From contig DWZK01000090.1 of assembly GCA_019117605.1 (NCBI GenBank), positions 1 through 54,905 of the forward strand: DNA of 54,905 nucleotides, in the 5' to 3' direction. The DNA comes from Candidatus Intestinimonas stercoravium (GTDB lineage: Bacteria; Bacillota; Clostridia; Oscillospirales; Oscillospiraceae). This document shows positions 45,924-54,905 of the stretch, piece by piece; position 1 is the stretch's first letter; each line of letters starts with the position of its first letter. Position numbers and translations under genes: made by a program. Under the pieces are notes generated by a model. That model did no database searches and had not been told where the DNA came from. It was given only the letters and a program-made list of their open reading frames with translations.

Positions 45924-47264
45924 TCAGAACGGGAACACGCCGACGATGGCGCCCACGATGGCCAGGACGATGCCCAGGATCCAGGTGGGGATAAAGAGGT
46001 ACTTCAGGTTGTCCTTCATCTCCACTTCGGCCAGGCCCAGGGCCAGATAGGGAGTGGGGGCCACCAGACACAGGTTGGCGGCGATGCAGGCGCCGATGAC
46101 GCAGGCGCCGGCGGCGTGCATGGTGGTGCCGCCGAAGGCGACCGCCATGTTGCCGAAGATGGGGGCCATGATCATGTACAGGGAGTCAGAGCCCACCGCC
46201 ATGGACAGGGGCACGCTCAGCAGGGCGATGATGAAGGTCAGGTGGCTGCCCATAGCCTCGGGCACGAAGCTGATCAGGGTCTCGGTCATGGCGTTCATCA
46301 TGCCGGTATCCTTCATAACGCCCACCAGCATACCGATGGAGAAGAGGATCATGACCATGTTCAGGGCGGTAGCGCCGTGCTTCTTGATCTGGGCGGTCAT
46401 CTCCTTGGAGCCGTGGCAGTTGAGCAGCAGGGCGAAGGACAGGAAGATCATGAAGGCCACGTTGGTGTTCAGCCAGCCCAGCAGCATAGCCACGACCATC
46501 ACGACGGTCATGATCATATCGATGTACAGGACAGTGTTGCTGACCTTCAGCACGGGGTCGTCTTTCTTGCCCATGCCGGACTTGATGGCGTTGAACTCGT
46601 CGTCAGGCATACCGCAGCCGCGGGCCTTCAGGATCTTGCCCAGTACGAAGCAGGAGGCGATCAGGATGATGAAGCCCACGATCTGCACGGGCAGCAGCGC
46701 GTTCCACAGTTCGTAGGGATCCACACCGGTGGAGGCGGAGACACGGGCCAGGGCGGAGGTCCAGGGCAGCATGTTCTCCACGCCGGACCACAGGCCCACA
46801 TAGCCCAGAAGGATGACGTTGCTCACCCGCATCTTTTTGTACAGGGGGAGCATGGTGGGGATGGTGATCAGCATCGTGGTGGCGCCGGAGCCGTCCAGGT
46901 GGGAGATGAACGCCAGGAAGCAGGTCATGAGCAGGATAGCGCTGACGCTGTTGCCCATGCGCTTCATGACGGCGCCCACGATCACGTCGAACATACCGGC
47001 GTCGCTCAGGATGTTGAAATAGACGATGGCGAAGGTGAACAGCACCACCGTATTCAGGACGCTGTTGGCGCCGGTGCCGATGTAGCCCTTCAGGGCATCC
47101 AGGATGCCCAGAGGGCCCACCACATCGGGCAGAGCGCCGGTCACGCTCAGCACGATGACAGCGGCGGTGGACAGGAGGATCAGGATGGGGGGCAGCGCGA
47201 CCCTGCCCCAGATGATCAGAGCGACCATCGCGATGACCAAGATGAATCCTACAGCAGCTAGCAT
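45924..47264 (-). CDS. CitMHS-family (citrate/carboxylate) transporter
   Basis: 446 aa, ~12 TM; FISHLDGSGATTMLITIPTMLPLYKKM and VGSDSLYMIMAPIFGNMAVAFGG. Confidence 0.85.
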   Translation of the reverse strand: MLAAVGFILVIAMVALIIWGRVALPPILILLSTAAVIVLSVTGALPDVVGPLGILDALKGYIGTGANSVLNTVVLFTFAIVYFNILSDAGMFDVIVGAVMKRMGNSVSAILLMTCFLAFISHLDGSGATTMLITIPTMLPLYKKMRVSNVILLGYVGLWSGVENMLPWTSALARVSASTGVDPYELWNALLPVQIVGFIILIASCFVLGKILKARGCGMPDDEFNAIKSGMGKKDDPVLKVSNTVLYIDMIMTVVMVVAMLLGWLNTNVAFMIFLSFALLLNCHGSKEMTAQIKKHGATALNMVMILFSIGMLVGVMKDTGMMNAMTETLISFVPEAMGSHLTFIIALLSVPLSMAVGSDSLYMIMAPIFGNMAVAFGGTTMHAAGACVIGACIAANLCLVAPTPYLALGLAEVEMKDNLKYLFIPTWILGIVLAIVGAIVGVFPF

Positions 47265-47468
47265 TACACTAACACTTCCTTTCTCTTCTCCTTATCGAGT
47301 GGATCCTCTCATCTCTCTCGATAAATTTTTGATGTACATATCTCAGCGGCTCTCATATACCACCTCCTTTCACAGAGATAGGGATAAGTGGACACTTCCT
47401 GACCCAGAGCGCCAGGCTCGGGCTCCGCCCCGTCCGGAGATAGAGCAGGCCCCTCTGCGCAGCAGTGG

Positions 47469-48773
47469 TCAGAAGGGGAATACGCCGAAGAGGACGGCAA
47501 TGACCGCCATAACGATGCCGAAGATCCAGGTGGGGAGGAAATTGGCCTTCAGATGGTCGCCCATCTCCACGCCCGCCAGGCCCAGTGCCAGATAGGGGGT
47601 GGGGCCGATGAGGGCCAGGTTGGCGGACAGGCAGGAGCCGATCATCAGCGCCGCACCGGCCTGGAGCATGCTGCCGCCGAAGGCGATGGTCATCTCGCCC
47701 AGGATGGGGGCGATGACCATGTAGACGGTATCGGAACCGACGCACATGGACAGGGGCACTGAGATCAGGCAGAGGATGAAGGGCAGGTGGCTGCCCATGG
47801 ACTCGGGCATGATGCCGATCAGGGTATTGGTCATGGCCTCCATGATGCCGGTGCCGTTCATGATGCCCACCAGGATACCGATGGAGAAGATGATCATGAC
47901 CATGTACAGCGCGTTGGAGCCGTGCTTCTTGATCTGGGCCACCTGGTCTTTGGGGTTGGGGAAATTCACGATCGCGCCGATGGCCAGAGCGATCATGAAG
48001 CTGAGGTTGGCGTTGAGGATGCCTACGAGCATCAGGACGATCAGCGCCACGGTGAAGATCATGTCAAAGATGAGCACGCCCTTCTTCACCTGGACCACTG
48101 GCTCCTTCAGCGCGCCGCTTTTGAGCACCTGGAACTCCTCGTCGGTCATGCCGTATCCCCGCTTGGCCAGCCACATGCCCATGGGGAAACAAGAGAGATA
48201 GACCAGGATGAGGGCCACGATCTGTACCGGCATCACGGCGCTGTACGTCTCATAGACGTCCAGGCCGGTGGCGGAGCACAAGCGCATGACGGCGGAGGCC
48301 CAGGGGAGCATATTGACTACGCCGGAGGTGAGCCCCACATACAGGAGCAGCAGAGTGGGCTTCAGGTTCATCTTCTTGAAGAGGGGGAGCATGGTGGGGA
48401 TGGTGATCAGCATGGTGGTGGCGCCGGAGCCGTCCAGGTGGGAGATCGTAGCCACCAGGCAGGTCATGAGGAGGATCAGGTATACATGGTTCCCCATCAC
48501 CTTCAGGATCTTGGAGACGATCAGGTCGAACATCCCCACGTCGCCCAGCATATTGAAGAAGATGACGGAGAAGGTGAACAGCGCCGCTGTGTTCAGCACC
48601 GAGCTCAGACCGTTGGAGAGGAACCCGGTGATGTCGCTGATACTGAAGCCGGTGACAAGGGCGGCCAGGATCGGCAGGATGATCAGGATCGGGGGAAGGG
48701 AGATCTTTCCAGACAGCATCAGGGCTACCATCACGATGATGGTGATGAAACCAACGGCGGATAACATCGTCAT
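47469..48773 (-). CDS. CitMHS-family transporter, paralogue
   Basis: TISHLDGSGATTMLITIPTMLPLFKKM and VGSDTVYMVIAPILGEMTIAFGG, parallel to the neighbouring ORF. Start moved to MTMLSAVGF. Confidence 0.85.
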   Translation of the reverse strand: MTMLSAVGFITIIVMVALMLSGKISLPPILIILPILAALVTGFSISDITGFLSNGLSSVLNTAALFTFSVIFFNMLGDVGMFDLIVSKILKVMGNHVYLILLMTCLVATISHLDGSGATTMLITIPTMLPLFKKMNLKPTLLLLYVGLTSGVVNMLPWASAVMRLCSATGLDVYETYSAVMPVQIVALILVYLSCFPMGMWLAKRGYGMTDEEFQVLKSGALKEPVVQVKKGVLIFDMIFTVALIVLMLVGILNANLSFMIALAIGAIVNFPNPKDQVAQIKKHGSNALYMVMIIFSIGILVGIMNGTGIMEAMTNTLIGIMPESMGSHLPFILCLISVPLSMCVGSDTVYMVIAPILGEMTIAFGGSMLQAGAALMIGSCLSANLALIGPTPYLALGLAGVEMGDHLKANFLPTWIFGIVMAVIAVLFGVFPF

Positions 48774-49242
48774 AAATATGTACACTCCTTCTGTAAGATC
48801 CATACGGTCCGTCAGGACCCATATCATCATTTCTCTTTCTCGAGATCGGGAGCCTGCATTACCTCTACGCCTCTCATCTCCTAACCAGTTTTACTAAAAT
48901 ATCCCCTAAAAACCGCTTTGGTAATATACAGTCTACACAAGAACATGTTCATTGACTACGTTCACTTTTGAGATGTTTTCGCCAGCGAGATGTGCACAGT
49001 GACCACATTCTTCTCTCACCCGGCGTTTTGGCATGCCAGTTGAGCGCTCTTCCCATCCCCGGCGGCCCCTCTGTGTGCATCTCACCCACTTTGTAGATCC
49101 ACACTTGTGCGGTCCGCACATTTTTTATGCAATAGTAGCAATTTCGTCTGTGCTTATGCTAAAATATTTGTATTCGATCCCCATAAGATCGACCGCTTTG
49201 GACCGTTCCCTACATTATTATGATCATAAGGAGGACGTCCTC

Positions 49243-50391
49243 ATGTGCGATCGAGCCATCCTGTATGCCACCGGCGACATCATCATCGATGAGCCGGATC
49301 CCCACTCCTTTTTTGCCCCCTCCAAAGACCTTCTGGCGGCTGCCGACTTCGTGCTGGGACAGATCGAGGTCCCCCACACCGACCGGGGCGAGGCAAACAG
49401 CACGGATGTCCCGGCTCCGCCGGCGGACCCGTCCAATCTGGATGCCCTGGTCCCCTGCGGCTTCAACCTGTGCACCACTGCGGGCAACCATGCCCATGAC
49501 AACGGCGTCCCCGGCATCGTGGACACTATCGAGCACCTGAAGGCCCGGGGCATCTCCGTGACCGGCAGCGGCCGGAACATCACCGAGGCCAAGGCCCCCG
49601 CCACGGCCACCCGCAAGGGGATCTCTGTGGCGGTGCTGGCCTATAACGCGGTGGGCCCCCGGGAGGGCTGGGCCACCTCCAAGAAGGCCGGCGTCTCCTA
49701 TGTGAACATCCTCACCCACCACGAGCCCTCTCCCCGGGCCACTCCCGGTCTGCCCGCCACGATCTACACCTTCCCCGAGCCGGAGTCCCTGGAGCAGATG
49801 CAGGCGGACATCCGGGCCCTGCGGCCCCAGTGCGATATCCTCCTGGTGGCCCTCCACAAGGGGATGGTGCACCTGGACAGTGTGATCCAGATGTACGAGA
49901 TCCCTCTGGCCCACGCGGCGATCGATGCCGGCGCCGACGGAGTGATCGGCCACCACGCCCACATCCTCCGTGGGATCGAGGTCTACCGGGGAAAGCCCAT
50001 CTATCACAACCTGGGCAATTTCGTCTGCGTGACCCACGCCCTCACCCCCACCGCAGACAACGACAGTCCGGAGCGCCTGGCCTGGATCGCCAGCCGGAAA
50101 AAGATGTTCGGCTTCACGCCGGATATGACCATGCCCTACTACCCCTTCAACCCCGACAGCCGGAACACCATGCTGGCCAAGCTCGTCCTCACTAAGGAGG
50201 GGATCGAGTCCTTCGGCTATGTCCCCTGCTACATCGACCATGCCGGCGCGCCGGTGCCCCTCACCACTTACGAAGCGGCCCAGCCGGTGATCGGATACAT
50301 CCAGCGCATCCAGCAGGAGGAGAAGCTGCCCTGCCGCATGGAGTGGCAGGAGGACGGCTGGGTCAAGGTATCCGCAGAGGGGGGGGACTGA
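49243..50391 (+). CDS. CapA-family (metallophosphoesterase-like) protein 1
   Basis: ATG 49243 with AAGGAGG at 49227-49234; LYATGDIIIDEPDPHSFF, TTAGNHAHDNG, LVALHKGM, GVIGHHAHILRGIEVYRGKPIYHNLGNFV. Confidence 0.88.
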   Translation: MCDRAILYATGDIIIDEPDPHSFFAPSKDLLAAADFVLGQIEVPHTDRGEANSTDVPAPPADPSNLDALVPCGFNLCTTAGNHAHDNGVPGIVDTIEHLKARGISVTGSGRNITEAKAPATATRKGISVAVLAYNAVGPREGWATSKKAGVSYVNILTHHEPSPRATPGLPATIYTFPEPESLEQMQADIRALRPQCDILLVALHKGMVHLDSVIQMYEIPLAHAAIDAGADGVIGHHAHILRGIEVYRGKPIYHNLGNFVCVTHALTPTADNDSPERLAWIASRKKMFGFTPDMTMPYYPFNPDSRNTMLAKLVLTKEGIESFGYVPCYIDHAGAPVPLTTYEAAQPVIGYIQRIQQEEKLPCRMEWQEDGWVKVSAEGGD

Positions 50392-50392
50392 C

Positions 50393-51529
50393 ATGACCGA
50401 TGCGCTGGAGCTCTTGGCTGTGGGCGACCTGATCCTGGACGAGCCCGCGCCTATAGAGCCCTATTTCGCCGATACTCTCTCCGTGCTCCAGAATGCGGAC
50501 GTCCTGGCGGGCCATGTGGAGACCCCCCACACCGACCGGAGCCTTCCCTCCTGCGTGGACATCCAGGCCCCGCCCTCCAAGCCGGAGCACCTGCGGGCCC
50601 TTCTCGGCCCGGGCTTCGACGTGTGCAGCGTGGCCGGCAACCATCTCTACGACTGCGGCCCCTACGGGGTCATCGACACCGTGAACGGGCTCAAGGCCCT
50701 GGGGATCGAGTGCGCCGGCGGAGGCGCCGATATCGACGAGGCGAAGGCCCCCGCCGTCTTCGAGCGCGGAGGCGTGAAGATCGGCTTCCTGTCTTACAAC
50801 GCCACCGGCCCCAAGCTGGGTTGGGCCACCAGCCAGAAGCCCGGCTGCAACTATGTGGATGTGGCCACCTATTATCATCAGAAAATGGACATGCCCGGCT
50901 CTCCGCCCCGGATCCACACCTTCGTCTGGGAAGACAGCCTGGAGCAGATGCAGCAGGAGGTGGAGGCCCTCTCCCGGCAGGTGGATCTGACCGTGGTGGC
51001 CTTCCACAAGGGCAACGGCGGGATCACCGCCGCCCTGGACACCTACGAGCGGCCTCTCTGCTTCGCCGCGATCGACGCGGGCGCCGATGTCATCCTGGGG
51101 CACCACCACCACCTGCTCAAAGGCATCGAAGTCTATCACGGCAAGCCCATCTTCCACGGCCTGGGCAACTTCGTGACCGTGACCTATGCCATGACCGCAG
51201 GCTATAACGACACTCCCGAGATGATCCGCTATCTCAAGCAGCGGGCCGCCGAGGGGCGGGGGGACGGGCACTATCCCACTCCTTATTATCCCTGGGCGCC
51301 GGTATCCCGCAATACAGTGATCGCAAAGGTCCTCTTCCGGAAGGACGGCCTGGTGGACTACGGCTTCATCCCCTGCCTGATCGACGAGACAGGGGTCCCC
51401 CGCCTGAAGGACAGGGAGAACGGCGGACAAGAGGTCCTGGACTTCGTCGTAAAGCAAACAGAGGGGGCCCGGCTGAACACCCGCTTCTCCTGGTCGGAGG
51501 ACGGTTCCTGGGTCCGCTTCCAAGGATAG
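50393..51529 (+). CDS. CapA-family (metallophosphoesterase-like) protein 2
   Basis: LLAVGDLILDEPAPIEPYF, SVAGNHLYDCGPYG, VILGHHHHLLKGIEVYHGKPIFHGLGNFV; starts 1 nt after the previous stop. Confidence 0.88.
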   Translation: MTDALELLAVGDLILDEPAPIEPYFADTLSVLQNADVLAGHVETPHTDRSLPSCVDIQAPPSKPEHLRALLGPGFDVCSVAGNHLYDCGPYGVIDTVNGLKALGIECAGGGADIDEAKAPAVFERGGVKIGFLSYNATGPKLGWATSQKPGCNYVDVATYYHQKMDMPGSPPRIHTFVWEDSLEQMQQEVEALSRQVDLTVVAFHKGNGGITAALDTYERPLCFAAIDAGADVILGHHHHLLKGIEVYHGKPIFHGLGNFVTVTYAMTAGYNDTPEMIRYLKQRAAEGRGDGHYPTPYYPWAPVSRNTVIAKVLFRKDGLVDYGFIPCLIDETGVPRLKDRENGGQEVLDFVVKQTEGARLNTRFSWSEDGSWVRFQG

Positions 51530-51535
51530 ATATGC

Positions 51536-51570
51536 GCGTACCGGCCGTCTGAGACAGGCGGCCGGTACGC
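51536..51570 (+). terminator. hairpin after the CapA pair
   Basis: GCGTACCGGCCG...CGGCCGGTACGC, 12-bp perfect arms; no U-tract. Confidence 0.4.
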
Positions 51571-51631
51571 CATGGCCGGCATCTTGTCCATACCTGCAAC
51601 GCATCCGGAACGAGAAAGGCGGTTAAATGGA

Positions 51632-53251
51632 ATGATCAGTATCCATCAGCTCCTGGAAGGGCTGGCACCCCACATCGTGGAGCGCCATGTGCATTTCCTC
51701 CCGAAGAAAAGCTTCATCCAGATCCACATCCTGGATGGCCAGCCCATCTCCAACTCCCGCCTGCTCTATATCGGTACTCCTGATACCTTCGTGCAGACTG
51801 TGGACCAGCTCTCCGAGGGAGGCATCTTCCCCACCTTCGTGCTCTCCGGCAACAGTCCCGCTCTTTCTGCCTATGAGGGTCAGCCCCGCTTCAATCTGAT
51901 CGTCACTTCCCTGTCCCTGCCCACCTTGTGCAACCTCCTGTACCAGGTGAGCTCCAGCTACAACCTGTGGGTGCAGAGCATGAACCGGCACCTCTATGTC
52001 AAGCCGGACCTCCCCGCTCTCCTGGAGTGCGGTTCCCGCAAATTGCAATGCTATACCTGTCTGTTGGATGCCGGACAGAAACTGCTCTGTTCCAGTCCCG
52101 GCCCAGTGCCTCCTCACCCCATCTTCGAACGGCTGGAGGAGGAATCCTATCTCTCTTATGAGAGCTTCCAGGAGCTGGAGCGTCTCCGTGCCGCCTCTGA
52201 GAACAAAGCGTGGTTCTCCATCACCGCCTCTGATGGTGAGTGGAAGATATGCTGCCACCCCATCCAGTACCGCTCGCAGACGGTGGCCCACCATCTGATC
52301 GTCATCCCCGCACAGCGATCCACCATCTCCACGAAGGAGATGGCCGCCCGTTTCCAGGGCTGGACCGAGCAGTTCGTTCTGCGGTATAACCATGAAAAAT
52401 ACGAGACGAGCAACGCTCTGAGCGATCTGATGGCCGACCTCATCGAAGGCCGCCTCACCGAGTCTGAACAGTTGGTAGACCGGATCAAGCAGCTCCCCGT
52501 CCACATGAAAAAGTACTACCACTGTATCATCGTGGAGCTGAGCAGCTACTGCGATGCTTCTCTCACCGGGCGGCTCCTGCAGGAGCTGGAGCAGGTGTTC
52601 CCCAACGGATTGATCACTACCTACAAGGGGGATGTGCTCATCCTGGCCTGGAAGGCCCGCCACTATACCGAGCCGCTCTTTGACAAGAGCGCATTTCAAG
52701 AAGTGCTGAAGAACTACGACGCCTATGCCTGCATCGGCAACTTTACCCGCTGGCTCAGTTCCCTGCGCTATATGTATAATCAGGCCAAGGGCACCATCAA
52801 ATATGCCAAGGTCTTCTGTTCCGACCCGGAGGAGCGGATCTTCCGCTTCGAAGACTACAGCATGTATCAGATCGTGGGTCTGTGTGTGGACCATTGCAAG
52901 GACTTCCACGACGGCGACCCGGTCTACTTGTGCCACCCCGGGGTCATCACCCTGGTGACCTACGACCTCAGACACAAGACCAACCTCTACCAAGTCCTGT
53001 ATACCTACCTGCGGAACGACAGGAACCTCACTCAGACTGCCCGGGATCTGTTCTTCCACCGCAACACCCTGCAGCACAAGATCGAGAAGATCGAGTCCAT
53101 CGTCAACGAGAGCCTGGACTCCAGTGCCATCCGGCAACGGCTCCTCTTCTCTTGCATGGTGGTGGAGTACATGCAGAAATACATGAAACGGGAGGATATC
53201 TTCGGCCGAAAACGCAATACGCCGGCCACCGCTGCCCTGGTGGAGGAATAG
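51632..53251 (+). CDS. PucR/CdaR-type transcriptional regulator
   Basis: C-terminal PucR HTH: LVTYDLRHKTNLYQVLYTYLRNDRNLTQTARDLFFHRNTLQHKIEKIESIV. Confidence 0.88.
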   Translation: MISIHQLLEGLAPHIVERHVHFLPKKSFIQIHILDGQPISNSRLLYIGTPDTFVQTVDQLSEGGIFPTFVLSGNSPALSAYEGQPRFNLIVTSLSLPTLCNLLYQVSSSYNLWVQSMNRHLYVKPDLPALLECGSRKLQCYTCLLDAGQKLLCSSPGPVPPHPIFERLEEESYLSYESFQELERLRAASENKAWFSITASDGEWKICCHPIQYRSQTVAHHLIVIPAQRSTISTKEMAARFQGWTEQFVLRYNHEKYETSNALSDLMADLIEGRLTESEQLVDRIKQLPVHMKKYYHCIIVELSSYCDASLTGRLLQELEQVFPNGLITTYKGDVLILAWKARHYTEPLFDKSAFQEVLKNYDAYACIGNFTRWLSSLRYMYNQAKGTIKYAKVFCSDPEERIFRFEDYSMYQIVGLCVDHCKDFHDGDPVYLCHPGVITLVTYDLRHKTNLYQVLYTYLRNDRNLTQTARDLFFHRNTLQHKIEKIESIVNESLDSSAIRQRLLFSCMVVEYMQKYMKREDIFGRKRNTPATAALVEE

Positions 53252-53314
53252 CTCCCCCTTTACGGCCGTCCGCTCCGCCAGGACCACATATCTTCGATAT
53301 TGGGGGGATGACCT

Positions 53315-54667
53315 ATGCAGATCTTCGTCCGCGACCGGCAGTTCTACTCCAAGATGCTGCACATCGGCATCCCGGTGATCCTGCAGAGCGCCATCACCAT
53401 CGGCGTGAATCTGATGGACACCGTCATGCTGGCCGGCCTGGGAGAGGCTCAGATCTCCGCCTCCTCCCTGGCCAACCAAATCACCAATCTTTTCCATGTC
53501 TTCTGTATGGGGATGGGCTGCGGCGCCTCCGTCATGACCGCCCAGTACTGGGGCAAGGGGGATATCAGCTCTCTCCGCCGGGTGGTCACCATCATGCTGC
53601 GCATCGTCACTGTGGCGGGCCTCCTGGTCATGGCGGCGGCTATCCTCATCCCTGACCGGCTCATGGCTCTCTTCGCCCCGGGCGAGGCCGACGTCATCCA
53701 GGCCGGCGTTCGATACTTCACCTTCCTGGCCTACACTTTCCCCTTCTACGGCATCTCTCTGACCCTCACCCTGGTGCTGCGAAGTGTGAGTTCAGTCCGC
53801 CTGCCTCTGGTGGCCTCTATCACGGTGTTCTTCATCAATGTCTTTTTCAACTGGGTCTTCATCTTCGGCAAACTGGGGGCGCCCCGGATGGAGATCGCCG
53901 GCGCAGCGGTGGGCACCCTGATCGCCCGTCTGGTGGAGGTAGCCATGATCTGCGGCTATTTCTTCCACTGGGAGAAGAAGATCGGCTACCGGGTCCGGCA
54001 CCTCTTCCTGCCGTGCCGTTCCTTTCTGGCTTCCTTCTGCCAGTTCAGTCTCCCTGTGGTGGTCAGCGACTCCCTGCTGGGAGTAGGTTACACCGCCCTG
54101 GCTATGATCATGGGCCGTATCGGCTCCGCCTTCGTGGCCGCCAACGCCATCACCATGGTGGTCTCCCGGCTCACCAACGTGATCATCCAAGGTGTAGGCA
54201 ATGCCAGCAGCGTCATGACCGGCAACACCATCGGTGAGGGAGATGCGGATACCGCCTACCGCCAGGGCGTCACTTTCCTGGCCCTTGGCCTCATCTTCGG
54301 CGTAGCCGCCGGCGTGGTGATCTGGGCGATCAGTCCCTTCGTGGTCGGCTTCTATCAGATCAGCGAGGCCACCCGCGCCATCGCCATGGAGCAGATGTAT
54401 GCCATGGCCATCCTGATCCCTTTCCAGACCATGGCCTACGTCACCACCAAGGGGGTGCTCCGGGGCGGCGGCGACACTCGCTTCCTCATGGTGGCGGATA
54501 TCCTGTTCCTGTGGGCCGCCTCTATCCCCCTGGGCTATGCGGCGGGCCTCCTCTGGGGCCTGGATGCCTTCTGGGTCTATCTGGCCCTGCACATAGACTT
54601 CGCCATCAAGGCCGTCCTCTGTACCGGCCGCTTCTTCACCAAGAAGTGGATCAAGGTCGTGAAATAG
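53315..54667 (+). CDS. MATE-family efflux transporter
   Basis: MLHIGIPVILQSAITIGVNLMDTVMLAGLGEAQISASSLANQITNLF; duplicated 12-TM layout. Confidence 0.94.
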   Translation: MQIFVRDRQFYSKMLHIGIPVILQSAITIGVNLMDTVMLAGLGEAQISASSLANQITNLFHVFCMGMGCGASVMTAQYWGKGDISSLRRVVTIMLRIVTVAGLLVMAAAILIPDRLMALFAPGEADVIQAGVRYFTFLAYTFPFYGISLTLTLVLRSVSSVRLPLVASITVFFINVFFNWVFIFGKLGAPRMEIAGAAVGTLIARLVEVAMICGYFFHWEKKIGYRVRHLFLPCRSFLASFCQFSLPVVVSDSLLGVGYTALAMIMGRIGSAFVAANAITMVVSRLTNVIIQGVGNASSVMTGNTIGEGDADTAYRQGVTFLALGLIFGVAAGVVIWAISPFVVGFYQISEATRAIAMEQMYAMAILIPFQTMAYVTTKGVLRGGGDTRFLMVADILFLWAASIPLGYAAGLLWGLDAFWVYLALHIDFAIKAVLCTGRFFTKKWIKVVK

Positions 54668-54681
54668 ATTTGATATGCAAA

Positions 54682-54707
54682 AACGGCCCGCCTTCCGGCG
54701 GGCCGTT
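54682..54707. terminator. bidirectional-looking terminator
   Basis: AACGGCCCGCC-ttcc-GGCGGGCCGTT with A-rich left and T-containing right flank. Confidence 0.7.
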
Positions 54708-54736
54708 CCTATGTTCTGCAACACTATCTGTTTATC

Positions 54737-54905
54737 TCATGTCGCTTCTATATCGCTCTCCAGCCTTCTTTTATATTCAAATAGCAATCGTTCTTTTTCG
54801 TTGGTCAAAAATGATATCTCCTCTTCCATGAATATGTCCTGAGGAAGATCCACTTCGCTCAAAATCTTATATTCATCACGCGAGATATCATTCCAGCCTC
54901 GGTCT
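54737..54905 (-). CDS. hypothetical protein, C-terminal part only (runs off the window edge)
   Basis: Minus frame reads ...DRGWNDISRDEYKILSEVDLPQDIFMEEEISFLTNEKERLLFEYKRRLESDIEAT*; uninterrupted to the window end and AT-richer than the neighbours. Not in the ORF track. Confidence 0.5.
   Translation of the reverse strand, partial: DRGWNDISRDEYKILSEVDLPQDIFMEEEISFLTNEKERLLFEYKRRLESDIEAT

Noticed and set aside
49033-49242. N-terminal extension of the first CapA ORF
   Set aside because: Non-conserved-looking leader; a strong AAGGAGG RBS points to ATG 49243.

Overview
The window reads as about 55 kb of a high-GC Firmicutes chromosome. The gene content and order (plsX-acpP-rnc-smc-ftsY; rsfS/LCP/nadD-yqeK/yhbY/rdgB/rph; trmFO-topA-dprA; S-layer proteins) suggest an Oscillospiraceae-like Clostridium, which is an inference. 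It falls into three parts. (1) Positions 1-5090 are accessory DNA: the 3' end of a sigma-54 regulator, decayed mobile-element-like DNA, and a compact minus-strand operon with its own promoter. That operon encodes a 74-aa protein, a GHKL/Hsp90-type ATPase, an orphan 288-aa protein and a DUF6339-like protein, and is the best candidate here for an undescribed, defence-like system. (2) Positions 5300-36100 are mostly housekeeping, with inserts: a 2045-aa SLH/PHP surface protein with a recent internal duplication, an NSS transporter inside the rnc-smc cluster, an XRE locus with two matching operator palindromes, and a duplicated 3' end of trmFO. (3) Positions 36300-54700 look like a catabolic island: surface or secreted esterases flank a CaiB-type CoA-transferase and two 2-hydroxyacyl-CoA dehydratase-family proteins that lack the usual Fe-S cysteines, followed by two CitMHS transporters, two CapA-family proteins, a PucR-type regulator and a MATE exporter. 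No rRNA, tRNA or CRISPR array was recognised. All family assignments come from reading the translations without database searches.
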